The notes beneath the pieces are model-generated. The model saw nothing but the letters and a program-made list of their open reading frames with translations. It was not told the DNA's origin and ran no database searches. Below, in pieces: positions 12,427-22,149 of a DNA stretch of 27,500 nt. Each line of letters opens with the position of its first letter. Position 1 is the first letter of the stretch. The DNA is from Trachelipus rathkii (lineage: Eukaryota > Arthropoda > Malacostraca > Isopoda > Trachelipodidae). The stretch lies in NCBI GenBank assembly GCA_015478945.1, contig JABUQX010078304.1:1-27500 (forward strand), read 5' to 3'. Position numbers and translations under genes: made by a program.

Positions 12427-12590
12427 TCAGGTTTGGATTCAAGTAGCATTTTTGTCAAGGACAATTACTCTGAGAATTGTCAAGTAACAAAGATTCAGAA
12501 GTTTTGTTCAAGTACAAGTAACAAGTACATGTATCAAGTACACAGTGCAAGTACTTTATGAAAATGCAATATATAGTGCGTGGGCCCTCG
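12427..12590 (+). repeat. CAAGTA-rich repeat, possible hAT-like end
   Basis: Directly after a TA array the sequence CAGGTTTGGATTCAAGTA begins a block rich in CAAGTA/CAAGTAACAAGTAC words to about 12555. Short AAGTAC-type words near a CAGG terminus recall subterminal repeats of some hAT-like elements. No right end was found, so the element type is uncertain. Confidence 0.3.
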
Positions 12591-13000
12591 TAGAACTTCT
12601 GGGTTAGGTGTCTGGACACTCCGCAGTTATAGGCGAGAATCGCGTTAGTAATTTACCCCGTAAATTTATTCAGTTAATTATGATGTTTTTTTTACTGTAT
12701 AAAATGTTTAACGCTATGGTAAACAATTATTTAATTTATCCTTAGGAAATAATTGAATAAATTTGCAATATATAATGTTATTAACAGTACATTGTATATA
12801 AACATTATTTTTATTTGACTAGTTAATTTAGTAGAATATTTAGTTACATGCAGTACAGTGCTGCGTGCATATTTAAATTGGAAGTTCATGATTAAATAAT
12901 AAGAGTTTTTTTTTAATGAAAAAAATATACAATGTATAAACCTTTATAAATTGGAGATAAATTTTTTTTAAGTATATATATTTTTGTATATATATATAAT
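12590..13000. other. Unassigned AT-rich spacer
   Basis: AT-rich DNA with no recognisable gene, ending in a short TA tract just before the RTE-like fragment. Confidence 0.6.
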
Positions 13001-13004
13001 ATTT

Positions 13005-14150
13005 GTAATATGGATGGGGTTATTGAAGAATTAGAGGTGGGGGTGGCAGGAAATGTGTTAGAATGATGGAGATGGAGATGAGTGGAAGGGTGTCCCTACC
13101 TATTATATGCGGATGATTTGGTTCTTTTGTGGTGGCGTTTCTGAAGAGAGTTTGAGAGGATTGGTAGAGAAGATTGGCAGGGTGTGTAAAAAGGAGGGGT
13201 TTGAAAGTAAACGTAAATAAGAGTAGGGTTATGGTTGTGAGTGAGGACAGTCCTCAGTGTGAAGTTAGGTTAGATGGTGAGGAAGCTGGGTAACAAGTGT
13301 CTGAGTTTAATTTAGGGTATATGTTTGGATGAGAAGGGAAGCGGATGATGCAAGAGTTAAGTAGGAAAAGCTGCTGAATGGCAGGAAAGGTGGCTGGTGC
13401 AAATTAAATCGTTGTGAATGTAAGGGACTAAGTCTTGAGTGCGCTAGGGTATACATGAGGTTATGTTGTTACCTGTGTTATGTATAGTAGTAATGCTATG
13501 TCTGGAATAAGAAGTATAGATCTTAAAAGTTCAATGTGTTCAGATTTACAAATCTTAGGGGCATGCTAGGTGTGAGAAGATTGATAAAATGAAGAATGAA
13601 CGCATTATTAAGTTGTGTGGTGTGAAGAAAGGGGTAAACAGAGAATAAATGAAAGTATGTTGAGAGGTTGGTCATGTGGAAAGGATAATGATACTCGGTT
13701 GGTTAAGCGGATGTATAGTGGTGAGTGTGTTGGGACCGACCGGCTGGGAGATCGAAGAAAAAGTGGATTGGAGTCAGTAAAGGAATGTCTGCAAGAGAGA
13801 AATGTGAGTTTGGCATAGGCGAGAAGAAAGGTGCATGATAGGAGAGAATGGCGGGGTTTTGTGAGGGGGTATGGTTGTGGCCCACCTGGGCCAGGGGAAT
13901 GAACCCTACACTTAACGATTTACCATAGTGAGGATCCGTCGCGGTTCAATGAAGCTCTAGGGTGGATTTTCCTGACTGCGACGAGTTCTTACTAATTATT
14001 GGTAACAGAGGGGGCGTAAGGCTGGGCTTCTTTTCGACTTTTATCATATTCTTCTACTCTTTCTTTTCCGATGCATGTAGTCATGTACGCACCTTACCCC
14101 GAGTCTTGGGGAGAAAAGGTAGATGAAGAAGAAGAACAAGATTTAATTGA
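13005..14150 (+). mobile_element. RTE-like LINE, 5'-truncated copy
   Basis: The + strand carries the distal part of an RTE-like ORF2 and its 3' UTR. Visible in order are LLYADDLVLLC, with the catalytic YADD at 13106-13117, then LRGLVEKIGRVCKK, KVNVNKSRVMVVSED, KMKNERIIKLCGV, TRLVKRMYSGECVG, a GRPRKKW-like block with a frameshift near 13745, VKECLQERNVSLA and WRGFVRGYG. Upstream polymerase and endonuclease are absent, as expected for 5' truncation in target-primed integration. The 3' UTR from about 13905 matches the copy on the opposite strand at 18741-19010. Frameshifts and stops make it non-functional, although the YADD itself is intact. Confidence 0.88.
13937..13983 (+). promoter_or_regulatory. 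3' UTR hairpin of RTE-like element
   Basis: CGTCGCGGTT (13937-13946) can pair with GACTGCGACG (13974-13983) around a 27-base loop, using two G-T wobbles. The equivalent stem in the other copy (18904-18949) has a base-pair substitution that keeps pairing. RTE-type polymerases recognise the 3' end of their RNA, so a binding or recognition role is plausible but inferred. Confidence 0.5.
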
Positions 14151-14329
14151 ATAACCAAAGTACTGTAATATAAAATTTTTAAAGCTAATATTTACATATG
14201 TATGTATAACAGAATTTTAATTTTATTTTTGTATTTTTGTAATTTATAATGTTTCTTTTTATTATTCTTTTTACCAACCGCGGTATGCAAGACCACGTTC
14301 TATAAGACCCGCGTTCTACGAGGGACGAC

Positions 14330-14335
<6 letters not shown>
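14150..14335. other. Spacer without gene
   Basis: AT-rich spacer ending in a short GC-richer segment (about 14275-14330, containing CCCGCGTTCTACGAGG) that resembles a repeat fragment but was not identified. Confidence 0.5.
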
Positions 14336-14372
<37 letters not shown>

Positions 14373-14470
14373 ATATATATAATATATATATAAATATAAT
14401 AATATAATATATATATATATATATAATATATATATATATATATAATATATATAATATATATATATAATGT
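14336..14470. repeat. (TA)n array
   Basis: Nearly pure TA array with occasional AA interruptions, ending directly at the left end of a hAT-like element. Confidence 0.95.
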
Positions 14471-14473
14471 GTG

Positions 14474-15033
14474 TAGGTGTTCTGTGGGCATTAACGCGTT
14501 AAAGGGTTAATCCGTTAATTAACTCGTTAATTTTTCGTGTAACTTTTAAACGCTTCGTTGATTTCGAAAAGAAGTTAACGGACTATTAACGAGTTACATT
14601 TGTGAATTTACGTTAACGAGTTAAAAATTTTCCCCTACATCCTTTAACCGTTACCTTAATTTACGAGTTTCATGAAATATTTCTTATCAAGATTTTTAAA
14701 TTGTATTAGATTCAATTTTGCGATAACCGATAAACTTTTTTTCCAAATCCTAAACCCTCGTTCTCAATGGCTTTAAAATCTGTTTATTCTTCGCACAAGT
14801 TATTATCCGTAGTAATGTTTAACATGTTTTTTATGCTATATTCTTCATTTCTTATTGGTTTGCTGAAGAAAAAAAGATAGTGAATGTTGCCCGTTCAATG
14901 AGTCATTAACTTCTTTCGCTCGTTACTTGACTTTGCTTCTTTTGTGACTAGTGAAAAATAAAAGAATAGACCTAATAAGCGTTGTAATCTATAAAAAATA
15001 TACATATTTGCATTAAAACTGTTTAGTTGGTAT
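14474..15033 (+). mobile_element. hAT-like element, outer copy, left part
   Basis: About 560 bases closely similar to 15139-15662. They begin with a degraded terminus (GTGGGCATTAACGCGTTAAAG) and continue through a cluster of CGTTAA/TTAACG words. The left end is in the same orientation as that of the inner copy. No coding capacity was seen, so this is probably non-autonomous. It stops at a TA tract; the matching right part is most simply the segment ending at 17957. Confidence 0.65.
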
Positions 15034-15097
15034 ATATATATATTATATTAATATATAGATATAATATATAATATATAATATATATATATATATATTA

Positions 15098-15138
<41 letters not shown>
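15033..15138. repeat. (TA)n array
   Basis: TA array between the outer left part and the inner left terminus. It may represent the target site of the inner copy, expanded. Confidence 0.9.
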
Positions 15139-15140
<2 letters not shown>

Positions 15141-15704
15141 AAGGTGAGCATCATAAACGCGTTAAAGCGTTAATGCGTTAATTAATTCGTTAATTTTTTC
15201 GTTAACTTTTAACGCTTTCGTTAATTTCGAAAAAAAGTAACGGACTATTAACGAGTTAAAATTTTTCCCTAAATCCGTTAATCGTTACTTTAATTTACCG
15301 AGTTAATAAATATAATTTTCTTATCAAGATTTTAAAATTGTATTAGATCGATTTTGATAACAAACTTTATTTCCCAAAATTTCCTAAACGCTCCTCTTAA
15401 TGGCTCAAATGGTGTTTTATTCTTACAACGGTATTATCCCCGTTTAGAAATGTTTGACGTTTTTCTCTTGCTGTATTCTCATTTCTTATTGGTTCGCTGA
15501 AGAAAAAGAAGAGATTGGGACTGTTGCCCGTTCAAGGAGTCATTAACTTCTTCGTTAGTTACTTGAGCTTGCTTCTCTTTTGCGACTAGTGAAAAAATAT
15601 AAGAACTAGGCCTCATAACGTTGTAACTTAAATAAAAAATATACATATTTGTATTAAAATTCTAAGGTGACATATCCTAATTATTTTGTACAATAATTAT
15701 TCTA

Positions 15705-17057
15705 CTCGGGTGTCCGTAAAAGAATGTACCAGTTTCAATGCTTTATTATATAAGCGTAATATCAATATCAACAACATATCATACATCAAAGTGAAGGTCA
15801 TTGGATGAACAGAGGTTTTCCTACATATGTTCAATTTGTGCCCCCTTTAGGGGATACATTCAGCCGATAATCCAATTCCCCCCAAACATTGGTAACAGAT
15901 CCGGAGTAATGGAAGGAAAGGCATGTTCAATTCTGCGTTTCAACCCTGCGTATAATTGGGCAGCCCCATAAGGAAGAAATCGCATGGCGTTAATTCCGGG
16001 GACCGGGGGGGGGCCCAGATATATAGAGCCTCTGTCGTCCTGGACCATTATGACAACCCAACGATCTGGGGAGTAAGTTTCGTTCAACCAACGCCTCGCA
16101 CTATGTGACTCCAAGGTGGAGGGGCTCCATCTTGGCCGCCATATAAAGTTAACCGCTTCATCCTCTAATAATGTGAAAAGAGCCATTATTGGTAACATAT
16201 CGAGATAGGCGACCCCTGTTACGTTGCTTCTGTGAAAAAGAAAGGTCCGAAGACCTGGCGTCGGGATATGGCGCAGAAAAATTTAACCTTTGGGGAATCA
16301 CGTTCGGGTTCTACAAGTTCCATGTGGATTTTCATGCCCCAGATAACGAACATTATGGGCATTCCCCTTACCCCTGAGATGAAAGGTGGACTCATCACTA
16401 AACACTATACGATCTAGAGGTCATCGTCTCGTACTAACACTGCACAGGCAAAGGTAAACTCGTAGAGCCTAGTCGTCGGGCTTTAAAGCATGTACAAACT
16501 GCAATCGGTATGCACGCATGTGTAAACGTTTCCTTAAACACCTTCCACCGTCGTTTTTGGCACATTCAGTTCGTGACTTGCTCTCCGAACGGATTTCTAA
16601 GGACTATGAAGAAACGAGGCCCTGATACGGTCCACATCTGTACAGTCACTTTGGGCCGTCCTGTCTTTTGCCTTTACAGAGACATCCATTAGTTGCAAAA
16701 TTGCCTATACCATCGCGAATGTTTTTTGCCACATGGGAGAATCACATTGGAACGTAAACGATACGATCACGTTGAATCGTAATTACAGATTCACACTTAG
16801 CAAATTGTTGAACACAGAAAGCTTTACGCCCAGGACTCGCCATTGTCAGTATGGGGCGCAAGCACTAGAGAAGACTACATCTGAATGCGCACATGCGCGT
16901 ATGTCGACCTATCAGACTCGTTCTGGCGCAAGTGCATAATCGAAACTATGCAACTTACTCTCACTGTTGAATGTATGATGTGATATGGATATTGTATATT
17001 ATGGCTTGTTTAATAAAGCATTAAAAACTGGGAAAATTCTTTAAGCGGACATCCCGG
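15705..17057 (-). mobile_element. ITm (Tc1/mariner superfamily) transposon
   Basis: A transposon of about 1.35 kb is bounded by inverted ends of some 45 bases. CTCGGGTGTCCGTAAAAGAA at 15705 mirrors the right end, which reads CCGGGATGTCCGCTTAAAGA on the other strand. Both continue to a shared CAGTTT...AATGCTTTATTA block. Each end is flanked by TA (15703-15704 and 17058-17059), the target duplication of this superfamily. It carries one decayed transposase on the minus strand and sits inside the inner hAT-like element. Boundaries are well supported by inverted ends, target duplication and gene position. Confidence 0.87.
15821..16843 (-). pseudogene. ITm transposase (DUF4817-like), frameshifted
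   Basis: The frame starts at an ATG (16841-16843) with MASPGRKAFCVQQFAKCE and ends with GAQIEHM and a stop at 15821-15823, about 340 codons. The N-terminal part is a helix-turn-helix DNA-binding region (CLCKGK block near 16680). The catalytic core shows FSDESTFHL (first Asp codon 16394-16396), QDGAPP (Asp 16129-16131) and RSPELTPCDFFL (Asp 15979-15981), so all three acidic positions survive, but in different frames. The spacing between the second and third acid is about 50 residues, longer than the 34 of mariner proper. Several frameshifts (near 16490, 16250, 16130 and 16000) abolish function. It resembles arthropod transposases often mis-annotated as SETMAR-like host genes. Confidence 0.88.
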
Positions 17058-17387
17058 TAATTGGAATATTAATAAATAGATTATCACGCTTTGGAAGTAT
17101 TCTTCGCAAGCGGCAAAAGCCATCTGCTATAGGTCAAAGCCTAATAATTTGTCTGATAAGCTTAATTTCATTATTAATATGTTAGGGATATTATTATAAT
17201 AAAGGAAAATTAACAATAATTATTACTATTCCTACATATTGTGAAGACGATTAACGTTAACGATTAACGTTAACTTCAGCACATGTCTGTTACCGATAAA
17301 CGCTTAATGATTACCGTCGTAATATTTTTTGTTAAACGATTAAAAATTTATAGACGTTTAACTTTCTCATTAACGTGCCCACCTTTG

Positions 17388-17389
17388 TA

Positions 17390-17454
<65 letters not shown>

Positions 17455-17553
17455 TTCTATATATTATTTTATATATATATATATATATATAAATAATTAT
17501 ATATATATATATATATATTATACATATATATATATATATTAATATAATATATA

Positions 17554-17584
<31 letters not shown>

Positions 17585-17586
17585 CA
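17388..17586. repeat. (TA)n array
   Basis: Long TA array with TAATAT interruptions immediately right of the inner hAT-like terminus. Translated frames here are Tyr/Ile artefacts. Confidence 0.95.
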
Positions 17587-17760
17587 TGTCTATAATATGT
17601 ATTTATTATGTTCTATCTTATGCAAGTAATTAGCTCCGAAATTGCTATATTTATATATATTAATATATAAATATTAAATTAAATAAATATATAAAATAAT
17701 ATATATATAATATATAATATATATATATTTATATATATAATTTTTTTTCATTAAAATATT
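17587..17760. other. AT-rich spacer
   Basis: Short AT-rich sequence with TA/AAT stretches between the inner right end and the outer right part. It may belong to the outer copy, but I could not align it. Confidence 0.5.
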
Positions 17761-17957
17761 TCAAATATCTATTATTCTAATAAAATAAAATTAACAATTA
17801 TTATTATTACTTCCTACATATTTTGAAAACGGTTAACGTTAACGATTACCGTTACATTCTTTACCGATAAACGCTTTAATGATTAACGACGTTAATTTTT
17901 TTTGTTAACAATTAAGGATTACGGCGTTAACTTTCTCATTAACGATGCCCACCTTTG
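17760..17957 (+). mobile_element. hAT-like element, outer copy, right part
   Basis: About 200 bases similar to 17190-17387: AATTAACAATTATTATTATTA, then CGTTAACGATTACCG-type clusters, ending GATGCCCACCTTTG at 17957. It pairs most simply with the left part at 14474-15033, giving left-left-right-right order, as expected when one copy has inserted into another. An alternative is two separate fragments or a tandem arrangement. Confidence 0.62.
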
Positions 17958-18082
17958 TATATATATATATATATATCATATATATATGAAAAATAGTATA
18001 TATATATATATATTATATATTATTATAATATATAATATATATATATTATATATACATATATATATATAATATATAATATATA

Positions 18083-18120
<38 letters not shown>

Positions 18121-18162
18121 TATATATAGTATTTAATATATATATATATATTATATATATAG

Positions 18163-18194
<32 letters not shown>

Positions 18195-18198
18195 TATA

Positions 18199-18240
<42 letters not shown>

Positions 18241-18280
18241 TATTATATATATATATATATAATATATATATATATATATA

Positions 18281-18329
<49 letters not shown>

Positions 18330-18330
18330 G
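17958..18330. repeat. (TA)n array, long
   Basis: About 370 bases of TA repeats with periodic TAATAT interruptions, starting exactly at the outer hAT-like right terminus. Confidence 0.95.
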
Positions 18331-18367
18331 TTGTTAAATATAGCATAATCGCAATTTATTATTTAGA

Positions 18368-18605
18368 TCTTAAACAAAGAACATAAAGTGGGAAGGTAAA
18401 GCATTACTGCCTTCTCGGGATTGAACCATAGTGTCTGCTAAATGAGGAGACCAAATATGTTCCGGTGCTTTACGACTTTTTGGTTGAGTGATAGCTCAGT
18501 TGTAAGCATCAAGCTATTGTCCTCATTTTCGCAACACGCGGTGGTTAATCCGGAGAAGGCAGTAATTCTTTTTACCTTCTCACTTTATGTTCTTTGTATA
18601 TTAAG
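18368..18605. mobile_element. Inverted pair of tRNA-derived SINE fragments
   Basis: Two arms of about 60 bases (18368-18428 and 18543-18605) are inverted copies: ACAAAGAACATAAAGTG on the left is mirrored by CACTTTATGTTCTTTGT on the right, and both include the GAGAAGGCAGTAA word. On the + strand the right copy has a Pol III A box (TAGCTCAGTTGT, 18492-18503) and a B box (GGTTAATCC, 18543-18551). On the minus strand the left copy has B box GGTTCAATCCC (18418-18428) but no clear A box. This fits two SINE copies in opposite orientation, the left one 5' truncated, rather than a tRNA gene, since no complete cloverleaf is visible. TA tracts flank both sides. Confidence 0.62.
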
Positions 18606-18647
<42 letters not shown>

Positions 18648-18740
18648 TATATATACTATAATATATAGTATATATATTATATTATTATATATATATATAT
18701 ATAATATATATTATATATATATATATATATATTATATATA
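18606..18740. repeat. (TA)n array
   Basis: TA array between the SINE pair and the 3' end of the minus-strand RTE-like LINE. Confidence 0.95.
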
Positions 18741-18903
18741 TCATTCGTCATCATTACCCACCTTCTCCCCCACATCCCCCAAGACTGGGAGTAAGGTTGG
18801 CATAACATCCGGAAACAAGAATATGTACAGTAGAAGAATATGAAAAGCAAGGCGAAAAGCAAAGCCAGCCTTACCACCCCCTTTATACCATTTAGTGAGA
18901 ACT

Positions 18904-18949
18904 CGTCGTGGTCAGAAAATCCACCCTAGAGCTTCACGGGACCACGACG
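18904..18949 (-). promoter_or_regulatory. 3' UTR hairpin of RTE-like element
   Basis: CGTCGTGGTC and GACCACGACG form a perfect 10-bp stem around a 26-base loop, at the position equivalent to the stem at 13937-13983. See the finding on covariation. Confidence 0.55.
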
Positions 18950-19188
18950 GAACATCTCTTCAAAGGTGAGTTCATCCCTTGGCCAAGGTGGGCTACAACC
19001 ATACCTCCTCACAAAACCCCGCTATTCACTCCTGTTATACACCTTTCTTCTCGACTCTGTCAAACTCACATTTCTCTTCTCCAGGCATTCCTTTACTGAC
19101 TCATCCACCTTTTCTTCGTCTCCTCACTGGTCGATTCCGCACACTCACCAACTAATACATCCCGCTTAACCAACCGACTGTCATTCTT

Positions 19189-19191
<3 letters not shown>

Positions 19192-19226
<35 letters not shown>

Positions 19227-19244
19227 TTTTTTTTTTTTTTTTTT
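19192..19244. repeat. 53-base T homopolymer inside RTE copy
   Basis: Fifty-two T and one G (19226) interrupt the C-terminal coding region of the minus-strand RTE copy (poly-A in its sense direction). The other copy has only a short A-run at the corresponding GTGGAAAGG word. Confidence 0.9.
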
Positions 19245-19689
19245 CCGACTATGACAACCATACGTCCAACGTACTTTAATTTACTCTCTCATTTACCCCT
19301 TCTTCACAAAACGGAACTCTCTAATACGTTAATTCCGCATTTTAGCAAATCTTTTCACACCTAACACTCCCATAAGATTGTCCATCTGAACACATTGTCC
19401 TTTAGATCCATACCTCTTATTTCAGACCATTGTCTACCTACTATACATTAATACAGGTAACAACATACCCTCATGTAAGACCCTAGCTCACTCAAGACTT
19501 AGTTCCTTTACAATCACCAAGGATTTAATTTCACCAGCCACCTTTCTGCCATGTACAACTTTCCTACAACACTGCATCATCCGTTCCCTTTTTATTCAAC
19601 ATATATTCTAAATATTTAAACCCAGACACTTTTTTCAGCTGCTCACCATCTAATATAACTTCACAATGAGGACCAATTTCCCTCACAAC

Positions 19690-20520
19690 CTTAACTGACT
19701 CTTATCTACGTTTACTTTCAAACCCCTCCTTTTACACACCCCTGCCCAAATCTTCCTCTTCTATCCAATCCTCTTAACTCTCCTTCAGATTCCACCGCAC
19801 AAAACCAATCAAGCGCATATAATAGGTAGGGCACCCTCCACTCTCTTCCATGGTCCATCATTCTAACTCCATCCCCTGCTACCCCCACTTCTAATACTTT
19901 CATAACCTCATTCATATATAAATTGAATAACCAAGGAGACATAACACATTACTGACTCACTCCGCTATTAATATTAAACCAATCACTTTCGACTCCATTT
20001 ATTTTAACACATACTTCACTATCGTCATACATACTTTTGATTCCATTCAGAAGCCTACCCCCAACACCATATATCACTAACACCTGCCATAGAGCTGCCC
20101 TATTAATCTTATCATACGCCTGTTCCAAATCCATAAAACCTAAATACAATTTATTCGTCTTCTCCCTCATTTTCTCAATCAATTTGTTTCAAATAAAGAT
20201 TTGATACACACATACTCAACCACTCCTAAACGCACCTTGTTCTTCACAAATCAGTCCTTCAGTCACTCGACCAAAATACCAGCATATATCTTCCCTACAA
20301 CACTCGATAAACTAATTCCCCTATAATTCCTACATTTATCCTTATCTCCCCTACTCTTATATAAGGGTGCTATTACTGCTCTCCTCCAATCCCTCGGAAC
20401 TATACCCGTTATGAACACTTTGTTACACAACTTCCAAATCCAATCATCACCATTTCGCCTCCGTTATTGATTCATTTAACTAGTAATTTAATCTATACCT
20501 GCAGTCTTTGAAACCATTCT
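19690..20520 (-). pseudogene. RTE reverse transcriptase domain
   Basis: Polymerase part of the RTE-like LINE. Readable are blocks matching DWRRAVIAPLYK (about 20390), NYRGISLSSVVGKIYAGIL (about 20300-20340), FMDLEQAYDKINRAALWQVL (about 20080-20140), GVGGRLLNGIKSMY, INSGVSQ, and MSPWLFNLYMNEVMKVL. A TAA (19949-19951) interrupts the GVRQGC-type block in frame. The YADD box has become YALD, with one base lost directly afterwards (about 19812-19830), so both the catalytic aspartate pair and the frame are damaged. Confidence 0.88.
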
Positions 20521-21529
20521 CAACTTTCTCTACTCACCATTACTCCTCCTCCTTACTAATCACTCAAATCCCCAAACACCTATTCCTTCTTGGCACCATC
20601 AAACCTACACACACATTCATTATCACCTCTTCATTACTCGAATGTTATGCAGATTTTTCGAAGTGTTCCTTCCACGCTCCCCTCTCATCCATTTCATCAG
20701 TTGCGAAAGTACCAACCCTATTCATTATTCAAAACATATTCCCCTTATTCTCATTCTTAACTTTTCGGGCTTCCTTCCAAAAGAGCTTCCTATTCCTTTG
20801 TAAATTCCCATTCATCCTCCTTCCAAACTGTTCATTTACCTCTTTTTTTCCTCCTACTTATGCACCTTTTAGTATTTCTTTTTTCCTCCTTAAATAATTC
20901 CAAACATCTTTCTTTTGACTTCATCATTTGCTTTTAGTACATTCAACCACGCTCTTTCTTAACTTTTTAACCCTTGCCATCAATCTCTCATATTTACTAC
21001 ACTCAACTGTTGACATTCTTACTTCCTACTTTAGCAACATGCCACATACCTTCATTTCATTGTTAACAACTGCTCTCCTTCATTTGTTTCCCAGATTTTG
21101 TTCAGTTTCAGCTTGTTCCATTCAACTGATTTTACCCACACGCTCTATATACTTATCCTTTTTACCTTGTTTACTTAACTTACTCACTCTTAATTCTACC
21201 CACTTCCTTCCTTATTACCTTCCTCTTCATCCAGGAATCCACTAGCTTAATTTTGCATAAAACAACATAATGATCTGATAAACCCATTCCTAACCCCCTC
21301 ACTGATTTAACATCCAAACATACTTCAACATCTCCTTCTTCACCAACAAAATCAATCAATACATTTTCACTTCGAAATCATCTTATCCATCATATCACCA
21401 ACTCTAGTATTGAGCGTAATTCGGAAATACTCTTGTGTCAAAGAAAGTATTACTTACACACATACCTCTCTCCTCACAGAAATTAATCACCTTCCAACCA
21501 TTCTAATTTTCTCCCGACACTCCAAAACC

Positions 21530-22015
21530 ACTTGATATACCAACCCTCTTTTTGATCACCTATCCAACCATTTAGGTCACCCAACACAATCAATCTTAAG
21601 CTCTACTAATCCCATCCAAAACATAATTCAGATTATCCCAGAAAATCGCACTCCCTTCAACATTACCCTCAGATGGACCATATGTCACAACTACACATAT
21701 CTTGACGTTTTCAAACTTTAATTTAATCTTTAGAATTCTATACCTCAACAGACACACAAGTCTACATAGCTCTGGTACCCAAGTCACTCATCAGTAATTG
21801 CAAACCCCTTTTCCCCCTCTCATTCCTTTTCCACACCAGCACACACACATTTCAAACCACACCACTCATTTTCACCGTTTCCTTTCATCTTTGTTTCAGT
21901 CACAACGAGCAAATCAAATTTGCCCATTCTAAATAGATCCATCACTTCCTCTCCATCTTCTCTTCAATATTTATACCTCTGACATTCTATATACCCATAC
22001 GATTCATACATTTTC
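21530..22015 (-). pseudogene. RTE endonuclease domain
   Basis: EEP-type endonuclease part of the RTE-like LINE. Visible are EEVMDLFRMGKFDLLV, VTETKMKG with the catalytic Glu (about 21885-21905), ENVKICVVVTYGPSEG (about 21670-21715), FWDNLNYVLDGI and LGDLNGWIGDQ (about 21545-21578, the metal-binding Asp/Asn motif). The pieces lie in at least two frames, with stops after the YVLDGISRA block. The domain would nick the target strand for primed reverse transcription in an active copy. Confidence 0.85.
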
Positions 22016-22149
22016 GCCGAAAATAGAAGGCCATTTACGGCTATCACAACCTTCTCCGAGGCATGTATTATCATTCCTGGCAAAAGTTAAGAGGTAGTGG
22101 GCAGCCAACCCAACTACCACCGTCCCTTTGTCGCCTTCTACAACACGCA

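Larger units (their letters stand above)
15139..17387 (+). mobile_element. hAT-like element, inner copy, interrupted
   Basis: The left terminus CAAAGGTGAGCATC (15139) and the right terminus ending TGCCCACCTTTG (17387) are inverted copies of each other, of the CANNGGTGGGCA type found in hAT transposons. Both ends are flanked by TA repeats, so an 8-bp target duplication would be TATATATA-like and cannot be read cleanly. Clusters of CGTTAA/TTAACG words lie next to both ends. Removing the internal ITm transposon (15705-17057) and one TA leaves about 0.9 kb with no transposase, so it is probably non-autonomous. Confidence 0.65.

Noticed and set aside
14300..14491. Ile/Tyr-rich frames here and at 17283-17587 and 18677-18877
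   Set aside because: Translations of TA arrays; no protein signal outside the array.
15860..16198. SETMAR-like host gene fragment
   Set aside because: The frame is part of a transposase inside an element with inverted ends and TA duplications; there is no SET domain.
18481..18560. Possible functional tRNA gene
   Set aside because: A and B box-like words are present, but no complete acceptor or anticodon stem can be formed and the sequence shares its tail with an inverted second copy, so a SINE is more likely.
20508..21245. Two long + strand open frames (129 and 105 codons)
   Set aside because: They are antisense to the RTE-like coding region on the minus strand, are rich in Ser/Leu/Phe as antisense frames of purine-rich coding DNA tend to be, and show no motif.
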